A stretch of DNA of 6,445 nt from Clostridia bacterium. Its GTDB lineage: Bacteria; Bacillota; Clostridia; Christensenellales; Aristaeellaceae. Both the position numbers and the translations under genes were made by a program. A model generated the notes under the pieces. The model made no database searches. It was not told the origin of the DNA and saw only the letters and a list, made by a program, of their open reading frames with translations. Positions 1 to 6,364 of this stretch are shown piece after piece (the stretch's first letter is position 1; each line of letters starts with the position of its first letter). The stretch spans positions 1-6,445 of the forward strand of contig CAAEUQ010000120.1 of the NCBI GenBank assembly GCA_900759005.1. The letters are read 5' to 3'.

Positions 1-2
1 AG

Positions 3-1103
3 CTGCTTGCGACGGGCAACGGTCGCTGCAATATGACCCGGCTCGGCGCGTCTGCGCGCGATTATCATGGATCGCCCGAAGCGGCGGAGAAGGTCAATCG
101 CCGCTTTCCTCCCGAAAAGGTGCGCGCGTTCTTTGAATCGATCGGGTTGATGAGCGTCGCGGACGATGTGGGGCGCGTGTACCCGCGGAGCAATCAGGCG
201 GCGTCGGTGCTGGATGCGTTGCGGCTTTGCGCACAGGAACGCGGCTGCGAAATGATTTGTGATTGCGCGGCACAATCGATTCGCCCGATGAACGGCGGTT
301 ATGAAGTGCGCGCGGGTGAACGGACTTTTTTTGCAAAAAAGGTTCTGATTGCCGCAGGCGGATTGGCAGGTAGCAAGCTCGGCGCGTGCGGCGACGGATA
401 CAGGTTGTTTGAGCAGCTCGGGCATTCGTCCGCGCCGCGCTTTCCGGCGATCGCCGCGCTGAAAACGCCCCCGGAGCAGGTGCGCGGGCTGAAGGGACAG
501 CGGATTGAATGCCGGATTACGCTGGAAATCGACGCGAAAACCGCGAGAACGGAGACGGGCGAAGCATTGTTCAACGAAGACGGTGTGTCCGGAATTGCGG
601 CGATGCAGCTGGCGCGCGAATGCAATTCGGCGCTGCGCGCGGGCAAAAAATGCCGGATTGCGATTCGGATTCTCGATTCGGGCGGCGAAAGCGCCGTTCG
701 CGCGCGCGTTCGAAGCTTTCCGGAGCGGCCGATTGAGGATTTGCTGAGCGGAATTGTTCCGAAACGCGTGGGCATGGCGATTGCAAAAACGGCGGGCGTT
801 GAACCGCTGACGCGCGCGGCGGGCACGCTGAACGAGCGCGAAATGAAAAGGCTTGGCGCTCTGCTCGAAAGCTGGCAGCTCGACATTACCGGCACGCAGG
901 GCTTCGAGCAGGCGCAGGTTACGGCGGGCGGCGTCCGCATGGACGCGTTCGACTGGAACACGCTTGAATCGAAAAAGCACGCGGGCGTCTATATCGCCGG
1001 CGAAGTTGCGGATGTAGATGGCGATTGCGGCGGCTATAATCTGCAATGGGCATTTGCATCGGCGCTGACGGCGGCGGAAGCGATAGATAAAGCGCTGGGA
1101 TGA
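3..1103 (+). CDS. HI0933/BaiN-type NAD(P)/FAD-dependent oxidoreductase, 5'-truncated by window
   Basis: This is the C-terminal ~366 residues of a flavoprotein of the HI0933 family (also annotated as aminoacetone-oxidase-like or BaiN-type). The frame is already open at base 3 and reads LLATGNGRCNMTRLG, the family's conserved (S/T)GNGRCN(L/M)T motif. The first in-frame ATG, at 33, is therefore internal. Roughly 40-50 residues carrying the GxGxxG dinucleotide-binding site should lie upstream. Other family marks are KKVLIAAGGLAG followed by GDGYRLFEQLGHS, the EALFNEDGVSG segment, and the C-terminal QAQVTAGGVRMD...GVYIAGEVADVDGDCGGYNLQWAFASA, which closes the FAD site. The protein is probably cytosolic, and its substrate cannot be read from sequence. 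It ends at TGA 1101-1103. Its last ~55 bases are the parent of the tandem array that follows. A T7-GC-A6 tract lies at 326-340. The family is secure; the reaction is unknown. Confidence 0.92.
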   Translation: MLATGNGRCNMTRLGASARDYHGSPEAAEKVNRRFPPEKVRAFFESIGLMSVADDVGRVYPRSNQAASVLDALRLCAQERGCEMICDCAAQSIRPMNGGYEVRAGERTFFAKKVLIAAGGLAGSKLGACGDGYRLFEQLGHSSAPRFPAIAALKTPPEQVRGLKGQRIECRITLEIDAKTARTETGEALFNEDGVSGIAAMQLARECNSALRAGKKCRIAIRILDSGGESAVRARVRSFPERPIEDLLSGIVPKRVGMAIAKTAGVEPLTRAAGTLNEREMKRLGALLESWQLDITGTQGFEQAQVTAGGVRMDAFDWNTLESKKHAGVYIAGEVADVDGDCGGYNLQWAFASALTAAEAIDKALG

Positions 1104-1500
1104 GCGGGTACGATTCGCACGCGGGAAGTTGCTGGCGGCGAAACACGGTGCGCATTTGCATCGGCGCTGACGGCGACGAAAGCGATGGATAAAGCGCTGG
1201 GAGAAACGCAGTGCACATTTGCATCGGAGTCGATGGCGACGAAAGCGATGGACGAAGCGTCGGGATGAGCGAATGTTGATTGCACGTGGAGAATCGCGGT
1301 GCACATTTGCATTGGCGCTGACGGCGACGAAAGCGATGGACGAAGCGTCGGGGATGAACGAATGTTGATTGTACATAGAGAATCGCAGTGCGCATTTGCA
1401 TCGGCGCTGACGGCGGCGGAAGCGATGAACAAAGCGTCGGGATGAGCGAATGTTGATTGCACATGGAGAATCGCGGTGCGCTGACGGCGGCGAAATCGAC
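1048..1500 (+). repeat. Degenerate tandem array of the upstream gene's 3' end plus flank, ~88-base unit
   Basis: Six related units can be aligned by hand on a core resembling GCATTTGCATCGGCGCTGAC. Copy 0 is 1048-1149 (102 bases), which is the true 3' end and stop of the flavoprotein gene plus flank. Copy 1 is 1150-1212 (63), copy 2 is 1213-1300 (88), copy 3 is 1301-1389 (89), copy 4 is 1390-1477 (88), and copy 5 starts at 1478 and decays by about 1500. Copy 1 equals an 88-base unit with 25 bases deleted after GGGA. Copy 0 differs from the others mainly by about 14 extra bases near 1128-1141. Copies 2-4 share a second conserved block, GAGCGAATGTTGATTG, that aligns with the gene's own 3' flank, so both gene tail and flank were amplified. 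No mobile-element ends or target-site duplications are visible. Copies differ by scattered substitutions, so the array is not freshly made. Confidence 0.9.
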
Positions 1501-1620
1501 AGACGCAATTGCGGTTTGTGTGCAAAAAACGTTCGCGGACAATCGCGGCGGGACGGAGAAACTGAATACGCCTGAAGCGCGCGATTGAATTGCGAATTTA
1601 CCGCGCGACGAAGAAATAAT
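1501..1620. other. Non-coding remainder of the intergenic gap, no clear signal
   Basis: Between the decayed last repeat unit and the ribosome binding site of the next gene I see no supported gene and no intrinsic terminator. A six-A run at 1524-1529 is not preceded by a stem and is the wrong base for a + strand terminator. No promoter has acceptable -35 and -10 elements at 16-18 base spacing; TTGAAT at 1585-1590 has only ACGAAG at the right distance. The following gene may therefore be transcribed by read-through from upstream. Confidence 0.5.
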
Positions 1621-1626
1621 GAGGTG
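1621..1626 (+). promoter_or_regulatory. Shine-Dalgarno site that decides the start of the COG2509-type gene
   Basis: GAGGTG lies six bases before ATG 1633 and complements the anti-Shine-Dalgarno end of 16S rRNA. It supports ATG 1633 over an in-frame TTG at 1585, which would add 16 residues (starting MNCEFTARRR) with no family resemblance and no ribosome binding site. Confidence 0.8.
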
Positions 1627-1632
1627 AAATCA

Positions 1633-3219
1633 ATGATACGCATTGCACAGGTTCGCGCGGAGCTGGATTATGAATCGAAGCCGCTTCCCCTGCTGGCGGC
1701 GCGCGCGCTGCACGTGCGGCAGGAGGAGATCGCGTCTGTGCGCATTGCGCGCAAATCGGTGGACGCGCGCGACAAGGGAGACGTGCATTTTTCGCTGACT
1801 TTGGATGTGGAGACGAAAAAGCCGCTCGGTCGCCTTCCTAAAAATGCGGAGCTTCTGAAGCCTGAAAAGGCGCTTCCGATGCCGGCTCCGCGGGCGCTTG
1901 AATGCAGGCCGCTGGTGGTCGGTTTGGGACCGGCAGGGCTGTTTGCGGGCTTGCGACTTGCGCAGGCGGGGGTTCGGCCGATCGTGATCGAGCGCGGCAA
2001 AAATGTGGACGATCGAGCCAAGGACGTGGAGGCGTTCTGGGCGGGCGGCTCGTTTAAGCAGGGCAGCAACGTTCAGTTCGGCGAAGGCGGTGCGGGTGCG
2101 TTCTCGGACGGCAAGCTGACGACTGGAATTAAGGATCCGCGCTGCCGAGAAGTGCTGAATACGCTTTACAGGATGGGCGCGCCGGAGGAAATACTCTATC
2201 TCGCAAAGCCGCATATCGGAACGGATCATTTGCGAAATGTGGTCAAAAACCTGCGCAATGAAATCATCCGACTTGGCGGCGAGGTGCGGTTTGAAACGAA
2301 GCTCGCTTCGCTGATCGCCGAAAACGGGCGCGTGACCGGCGCAGTGATCGAAAACAGCGGAAAAACGGAGACGATTCAGGTTTGCGACGTGATTCTGGCG
2401 GTCGGGCACAGCGCGCGCGATACGTTCGAAATGCTGAACCGGATGGGCGTTCCGATGTCGCAGAAGGCGTTTTCGATCGGCGCGCGCATCGAGCATAAGC
2501 AGAAGATGATCAACCGATCGCAGTATGGCGCGGCGTGCGCGCATCCGGCGCTGGGCGCGGCGGATTACAAATTGAGCGTACATCTTCCGAACGGGCGCAG
2601 CGCGTATACGTTCTGCATGTGTCCGGGCGGGCAGGTTGTCGCGGCGGCGAGCGAGGAAGGCGGCGTGGTCGTCAACGGCATGAGCTATTTCGCGCGCGAC
2701 GGCGAGAATGCCAACAGCGCGCTGCTGATCGGCGTCGGGCCTGGCGATTTCGGCGCGGACGATCCACTGGCGGGCGTACGGTTTCAGCGCAAATGGGAAG
2801 AAGCGGCGTTTCGCGCGGGCGGGAGCAATTATTCCGCGCCGGCGCAGCGCGTGGGCGATTTTCTGCTCGGGCGCGCGTCGATCGAGGGCGGCAAGGTCAA
2901 GCCCAGCTATCGTCCGAGGGTGAAATGGACGGATTTGCGCGCGTGTCTTCCGGATTTCGTGGCGGAATCGATGAAGGCGGCGCTTCCGCTGCTCGATCGA
3001 AAGCTGCACGGCTTTGCCGATCCGGACGCGGTGCTGACGGGCGTGGAGACGCGGTCTTCGTCGCCGGTTCGGATCGAGAGAGACGCGAATTGCCTGTCCG
3101 AGCTGAAGGGACTGTATCCCTGCGGCGAGGGTGCGGGCTATGCGGGCGGCATTCTGTCCGCGGCGGTGGATGGGCTCAGATGCGCGGACGCGCTGCTGAC
3201 GGGTGAGAAGAAAGGCTGA
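1633..3219 (+). CDS. FAD-dependent dehydrogenase, COG2509 family
   Basis: This encodes a 528-residue flavoprotein of the uncharacterised FAD-dependent dehydrogenase group COG2509. Residues 1-90 form a small N-terminal domain (MIRIAQVRAELDYESKPLP...) typical of the group. A Rossmann FAD-binding motif follows at 95-102 (VVGLGPAG), with the ribose-binding acid in VIERG near 120. Next come the family signature QFGEGGAGAFSDGKLTT (about 148-164), a second FAD-contact motif ILAVGHSARDTFEML in the middle, and the closing PCGEGAGYAGGI (496-507). These motifs are complete and the length is normal for the family, so it should be active. It is likely a cytosolic oxidoreductase, but its physiological substrate is not established for the family and I do not assign one. 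The start at ATG 1633 is chosen from the GAGGTG site. The stop TGA 3217-3219 lies six bases before the next gene, implying an operon. Confidence 0.93.
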   Translation: MIRIAQVRAELDYESKPLPLLAARALHVRQEEIASVRIARKSVDARDKGDVHFSLTLDVETKKPLGRLPKNAELLKPEKALPMPAPRALECRPLVVGLGPAGLFAGLRLAQAGVRPIVIERGKNVDDRAKDVEAFWAGGSFKQGSNVQFGEGGAGAFSDGKLTTGIKDPRCREVLNTLYRMGAPEEILYLAKPHIGTDHLRNVVKNLRNEIIRLGGEVRFETKLASLIAENGRVTGAVIENSGKTETIQVCDVILAVGHSARDTFEMLNRMGVPMSQKAFSIGARIEHKQKMINRSQYGAACAHPALGAADYKLSVHLPNGRSAYTFCMCPGGQVVAAASEEGGVVVNGMSYFARDGENANSALLIGVGPGDFGADDPLAGVRFQRKWEEAAFRAGGSNYSAPAQRVGDFLLGRASIEGGKVKPSYRPRVKWTDLRACLPDFVAESMKAALPLLDRKLHGFADPDAVLTGVETRSSSPVRIERDANCLSELKGLYPCGEGAGYAGGILSAAVDGLRCADALLTGEKKG

Positions 3220-3225
3220 TTACTT

Positions 3226-4509
3226 ATGCAAAAGATACCGTTTGAAGCGGCGATATTTGATCTGGACGGAACGGTGCTGGACAGCTTGTCCGTCTGGAAA
3301 CGCGTGGACGAGATGTGGTTTTCGCGGCGCGGAATGCCGGTTCCGGAGAACTACGCGCATGAAATCGCGGGGCTCAGCTTCCGTGAATCGGCGGAATACA
3401 CGGTCGCGCGTTATGCGCCGGAAATGAAATGGGAAACCGTGATCGACGAATGGACGGAGCTGACCGGACGTGAATATGTCGAGAGCGTTCCGCTGAAGCC
3501 GGGCGCGCGGGAATATCTGTGTATGCTCAGGCGCGAAGGCGTTAAGCTCGCGGTTGCGACGGCGTGCCTGCCGATGTGGTTTGAGCCCTGCCTGAAGCGG
3601 CTTAAAATTGACGAGCTGTTCGACGCGGTCTGCTGCGTGGACGAAACCGGCGGCAGCAAGGAGGACGGGCAGGTGTTTCTGCTGGCGGCGAGGAAGCTCG
3701 GCGTAAAGCCGGAGCGCTGCGCGGTGTTTGAAGACGTGCCTGCGGGCGTGATCGGCGCGAAACGCGTCGGAATGCAGGCCTACGGGATGTTCGACGCGCA
3801 TCATTCCGAGGAAAGCCGCCGCCTTACGGCTGAAAACGCCGATCGAATGCTTCATTCGTTTGAGGATATGCGCGCGGTGCATGATTTTTCGTTCCGCCGC
3901 ACGGTGATCTTTACTGCGCATTGCGAAGGAAGCGTTCAGGACGCGTATTCGCCGCTTGACGGCGATCGGATTCTCTGTGCGGACGGCGGATGGAAATTCG
4001 CGCGCGAAGCGGGCGTAAAGCCCGAATGCGTGATCGGCGATTTTGATTCGTCCGAGGAACCGGAAGGCGAAGCGATCGAGCGGCATCCCGTGATGAAGGA
4101 CGATACGGACACGATGCTCTGCGTCAAGCGCGCGCTGAAGGGCGGCGAGCTGGACTTCCTGATCGTCGGCGGCTTCGGCGGGCGGCTCGATCATACGATT
4201 GCGAATATTCAGACGATGCAGTATCTGGCGGAGCGCGGCGCGCGCGCGGTGATGGACGACGGGATTACCCGCGCGGAAACGCTGAAGGAAGGAAAGACGC
4301 GCGTCAGTCGCAAAAAGGGAAAGCTCTCCGTGTTTTCGCTGACGGACAAATGCGAGGGCGTAACCATTCGCGGCGCGAAATACGAGCTGGAGAACGGAAC
4401 GCTTACGAACGCGTTTCCGCTGGGCGTGAGCAATGAATACGCGGAAAGCGAAGCGCAGATCGAGGTTCGAAAGGGCTGTTTGCTGATCATTCAGGAAAGC
4501 CGCGAATAA
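3226..4509 (+). CDS. thiN: Fusion protein: HAD-superfamily phosphatase + thiamine pyrophosphokinase
   Basis: This encodes a 427-residue protein with two catalytic domains in one uninterrupted frame. Residues 1-218 are a HAD subfamily IA hydrolase: motif I FDLDGT (D12 nucleophile, D14), motif II T112, motif III K145, motif IV FEDVPAG (E169, D170). The usual GKPxPD around motif III is changed to SKEDGQ. Residues 222-427 are a thiamine pyrophosphokinase (thiamine + ATP to thiamine diphosphate + AMP): ADGG 252-255, GDFDS 271-275, DDTDT 292-296, GGRLDHTIAN 318-327, and a C-terminal beta domain with GVSNEY 400-405. Each domain has normal full length. The symbol applies to the kinase half only. GAAGAAAGG (3206-3214) is the ribosome binding site for ATG 3226, and no internal site precedes the second domain, so one polypeptide is expected. 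It probably acts in the cytosol in thiamine salvage. The HAD substrate is unknown; thiamine monophosphate is an inference from the fusion. Confidence 0.93.
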   Translation: MQKIPFEAAIFDLDGTVLDSLSVWKRVDEMWFSRRGMPVPENYAHEIAGLSFRESAEYTVARYAPEMKWETVIDEWTELTGREYVESVPLKPGAREYLCMLRREGVKLAVATACLPMWFEPCLKRLKIDELFDAVCCVDETGGSKEDGQVFLLAARKLGVKPERCAVFEDVPAGVIGAKRVGMQAYGMFDAHHSEESRRLTAENADRMLHSFEDMRAVHDFSFRRTVIFTAHCEGSVQDAYSPLDGDRILCADGGWKFAREAGVKPECVIGDFDSSEEPEGEAIERHPVMKDDTDTMLCVKRALKGGELDFLIVGGFGGRLDHTIANIQTMQYLAERGARAVMDDGITRAETLKEGKTRVSRKKGKLSVFSLTDKCEGVTIRGAKYELENGTLTNAFPLGVSNEYAESEAQIEVRKGCLLIIQESRE

Positions 4510-4534
4510 ATTCGCGCGACGCAACAAATATTTA

Positions 4535-4546
4535 GCGAAAATTCGC
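4535..4546. promoter_or_regulatory. Short inverted repeat abutting the pckA -35 element, possible operator
   Basis: GCGAAAATTCGC has 5-base arms (GCGAA/TTCGC) around AA and ends one base before the TTGATT -35 element. Position and symmetry suit a regulator site, and the A/T-rich stretch around it could also act as an UP element. The arms are short and similar words are common in this GC-rich DNA, so this is weak. I do not match it to a named regulator. Confidence 0.25.
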
Positions 4547-4547
4547 A

Positions 4548-4576
4548 TTGATTTTGGCACGAAAGTGCTGTATCAT
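4548..4576 (+). promoter_or_regulatory. Housekeeping-sigma promoter for pckA
   Basis: The -35 element TTGATT (4548-4553) matches TTGACA at four of six positions. The -10 element TATCAT (4571-4576) matches TATAAT at five of six. They are 17 bases apart, the optimal spacing, and A/T-rich DNA lies upstream. Transcription should start near 4583, giving a leader of about 85 bases before the pckA start codon. The promoter separates pckA from the preceding operon. A TATCA word recurs at 4571, 4585 and 4596, overlapping and following the -10 element, which may matter for regulation. Confidence 0.7.
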
Positions 4577-4597
4577 AAGTATGGTATCATTCGGGTA

Positions 4598-4625
4598 TCA
4601 GGGGCATTTCAGAATGACCCCCTGA
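4598..4625 (+). promoter_or_regulatory. Stable hairpin in the pckA 5' leader
   Basis: TCAGGGG (4598-4604) pairs with CCCCTGA (4619-4625), and inside it CATT (4605-4608) pairs with AATG (4613-4616) around a TCAG loop. The result is an 11-pair stem with a two-base bulge at 4617-4618. It lies about 15 bases after the predicted transcription start and ends about 43 bases before the start codon, leaving the ribosome binding site free. No U-run follows, so it is not a simple intrinsic terminator. It could protect the mRNA 5' end or bind a regulator. I do not recognise a known riboswitch class. Confidence 0.55.
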
Positions 4626-4650
4626 GGCTCTACAGCAATATTTATGAAGA

Positions 4651-4656
4651 AAGAGG
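4651..4656 (+). promoter_or_regulatory. Shine-Dalgarno site of pckA, with long spacing
   Basis: AAGAGG is the only good ribosome binding site before pckA. It is 12 bases from the pckA ATG at 4669, longer than usual, but five bases from an out-of-frame ATG at 4662 that reads only MHYA before TAA. The protein alignment favours 4669, because [11 protein letters not shown] is a normal family start. Confidence 0.6.
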
Positions 4657-4668
4657 TTTGAATGCACT

Positions 4669-6273
4669 ATGCGTAAGATTGATTTGGCAAAGTACGGCAT
4701 CACCGGAACGACGGAAGTCGTTTACAATCCTTCCTACGAAGAGCTGTTCGCTGAGGAAACGAAGCCGACGCTCGAAGGCTATGAGAAGGGTCAGGTCAGC
4801 GAGCTGGGCGCGGTGAACGTCATGACCGGCATCTACACCGGTCGCTCCCCGAAGGACAAGTACATCGTCGTCGACGATCAGTCCAAGGACACCGTATGGT
4901 GGACCACTCCCGAATATAAGAACGACAACCATCCGATGACCCAGGAAACCTGGAAGGCGGTTAAGGATATCGCGACGAAGGAACTGTGCAACAAGCGCCT
5001 GTTCGTCGTCGACGCGTTCTGTGGCGCGAATCACGACACCCGCATGGCCATCCGCTTCATCATGGAAGTCGCATGGCAGGCGCACTTCGTGACCAACATG
5101 TTCATCCGTCCGACCGCGGAAGAGCTCGAGAACTTTGAGCCGGACTTCGTGGTCTACAACGCCTCCAAGGCGAAGGTCGAGGATTACAAGGCGCTGGGCA
5201 TGAATTCCGAAACCTGCGCGGCCTTCAACATTACCAGCCGCGAGCAGGTTATCATCAACACCTGGTACGGCGGCGAGATGAAGAAGGGCATGTTCTCCAT
5301 GATGAACTACTACCTGCCGCTGAAGGGCATCGCTTCCATGCACTGCTCCGCCAACACCGATATGAACGGCGAGAACACTGCGATCTTCTTCGGACTCTCC
5401 GGCACCGGCAAGACCACCCTGTCCACCGATCCCAAGCGCCTGCTGATCGGCGACGACGAGCACGGCTGGGACGACAAGGGCGTGTTCAACTTCGAAGGCG
5501 GCTGCTATGCGAAGGTCATCAACCTCGATAAGGATTCCGAGCCGGACATCTACAACGCGATCAAGCGCAATGCGCTGCTCGAGAACGTGACGCTGGACAA
5601 GAACGGCAAGATTGATTTCGCCGACAAGTCCGTCACCGAGAACACCCGCGTTTCTTATCCGATCAATCACATCGAGAAGATCGTTCGCCCCGTTTCTGCG
5701 GCTCCGGATGCGAAGAATGTCATCTTCCTGTCTGCGGATGCGTTTGGCGTACTGCCGCCGGTCTCCATCCTGACCCCCGAGCAGACCAAGTACTACTTCC
5801 TGTCCGGTTTCACCGCGAAGCTGGCGGGCACCGAGCGCGGCATCACCGAGCCGACCCCGACCTTCTCCGCGTGCTTCGGTCAGGCGTTCCTGGAGCTGCA
5901 TCCGACGAAGTATGCTGAGGAGCTCGTCAAAAAGATGGAAAAGAGCGGCGCGAAGGCATATCTGGTCAACACCGGCTGGAACGGCACCGGCAAGCGTATT
6001 TCCATTAAGGATACCCGCGGCATCATCGACGCGATCCTGAATGGCGACATCCTGAAGGCGCCCACCAAGAAGATCCCCTACTTCGATTTCGAAGTGCCGA
6101 CCGAGCTGAACGGCGTTGCGACCGAGATCCTTGATCCCCGCGACACCTACGCGGATGCGTCCGAGTGGGAGAAGAAGGCGCAGGATCTGGCGTCCCGCTT
6201 CATCGCGAACTTCAAGAAGTACGAAGGCAACGAGGCTGGCAAGGCGCTGGTCGAAGCGGGCCCGAAGCTCTGA
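4669..6273 (+). CDS. pckA: Phosphoenolpyruvate carboxykinase (ATP)
   Basis: This encodes a 534-residue, full-length ATP-type PEP carboxykinase, which interconverts oxaloacetate + ATP with PEP + ADP + CO2 in the cytosol. It serves gluconeogenesis or, in fermenters, anaplerotic CO2 fixation with ATP gain. Visible catalytic landmarks are YTGRSPKDK (R59, oxaloacetate/PEP binding), [12 protein letters not shown] (K206) and MHCSAN (H225), both metal ligands, the kinase-1a P-loop GLSGTGKTT (242-250), kinase-2 motif [10 protein letters not shown] (metal-ligand aspartate D262), [12 protein letters not shown] (275-286), and R327 in ENTRVSYP. All expected residues are present. The gene has its own promoter and leader and is followed by a terminator pair. 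Its codon style differs from its neighbours: AAC, ATC, TTC, ACC and TCC predominate, where the upstream genes use more ATT, TTT, ACG and TCG. That fits translational selection on an abundant enzyme better than gene transfer. Confidence 0.98.
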   Translation: MRKIDLAKYGITGTTEVVYNPSYEELFAEETKPTLEGYEKGQVSELGAVNVMTGIYTGRSPKDKYIVVDDQSKDTVWWTTPEYKNDNHPMTQETWKAVKDIATKELCNKRLFVVDAFCGANHDTRMAIRFIMEVAWQAHFVTNMFIRPTAEELENFEPDFVVYNASKAKVEDYKALGMNSETCAAFNITSREQVIINTWYGGEMKKGMFSMMNYYLPLKGIASMHCSANTDMNGENTAIFFGLSGTGKTTLSTDPKRLLIGDDEHGWDDKGVFNFEGGCYAKVINLDKDSEPDIYNAIKRNALLENVTLDKNGKIDFADKSVTENTRVSYPINHIEKIVRPVSAAPDAKNVIFLSADAFGVLPPVSILTPEQTKYYFLSGFTAKLAGTERGITEPTPTFSACFGQAFLELHPTKYAEELVKKMEKSGAKAYLVNTGWNGTGKRISIKDTRGIIDAILNGDILKAPTKKIPYFDFEVPTELNGVATEILDPRDTYADASEWEKKAQDLASRFIANFKKYEGNEAGKALVEAGPKL

Positions 6274-6320
6274 TTTCTCGAGAAGCGCAGGCAGTAATTT
6301 GCCGATGCTCATGATTCAAA

Positions 6321-6360
6321 AAGCGAACCGGAGAGACGAAACGTCTCTCCGGTTCAGCTT
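6321..6360 (-). terminator. Perfect hairpin reading as an intrinsic terminator on the - strand
   Basis: GAACCGGAGAGACG (6325-6338) and CGTCTCTCCGGTTC (6342-6355) form a perfect 14-pair stem with an AAA loop. It can be extended by AAGC/GCTT across one unpaired A at 6356. On the - strand the stem is followed by GCTTTTTG, a terminator-like U-tract. On the + strand what follows is AGCTTGTC, with no run of T. It is best read as stopping transcription that enters from the right edge, while also acting as a 3' structure on pckA mRNA. No converging gene is visible inside the window. Confidence 0.65.
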
Positions 6361-6364
6361 GTCA

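Noticed and set aside
1048..1500. CRISPR array
   Set aside because: The whole 88-base unit is repeated with no unique spacers, units are degenerate, and the first copy is inside a coding sequence.
919..1542. Long - strand open frame (207 codons) across the end of the HI0933-type gene and the array, with repetitive residues
   Set aside because: Its repetitive look comes only from the DNA array. The 88-base unit is not a multiple of three, so the same peptide does not recur in one frame. It overlaps a well-supported gene antisense and is expected in GC-rich DNA with few stops. No family resemblance is visible.
1585..1632. N-terminal extension of the COG2509-type gene from TTG 1585
   Set aside because: There is no ribosome binding site before it. 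The 16 extra residues are unlike the family, and GAGGTG sits six bases before ATG 1633.
1630..3009. Long - strand open frame (459 codons) opposite the COG2509-type gene
   Set aside because: It is a mirror frame of a gene with clear FAD motifs. Its protein is rich in R, H and A with no recognisable domain.
4501..4516. Palindrome CGCGAATAAATTCGCG across the stop codon of the HAD-TPK gene, considered as a terminator
   Set aside because: The stem is only about six pairs with a four-base loop, and CGACGCAAC follows in place of a T-run.
3220..4560. Long - strand open frame opposite the HAD-TPK gene
   Set aside because: It is a shadow of a gene with intact HAD and TPK motifs and has no domain of its own.
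4565..4816. Small + strand open frame over the pckA leader and 5' end
   Set aside because: It spans the leader hairpin and runs out of frame into pckA. It has no ribosome binding site or recognisable product.
4642..6312. Long - strand open frame (556 codons) opposite pckA
   Set aside because: It is antisense to a complete PEP carboxykinase with all catalytic motifs. It is an artefact of C-ending codon bias, which removes stops from the opposite strand.
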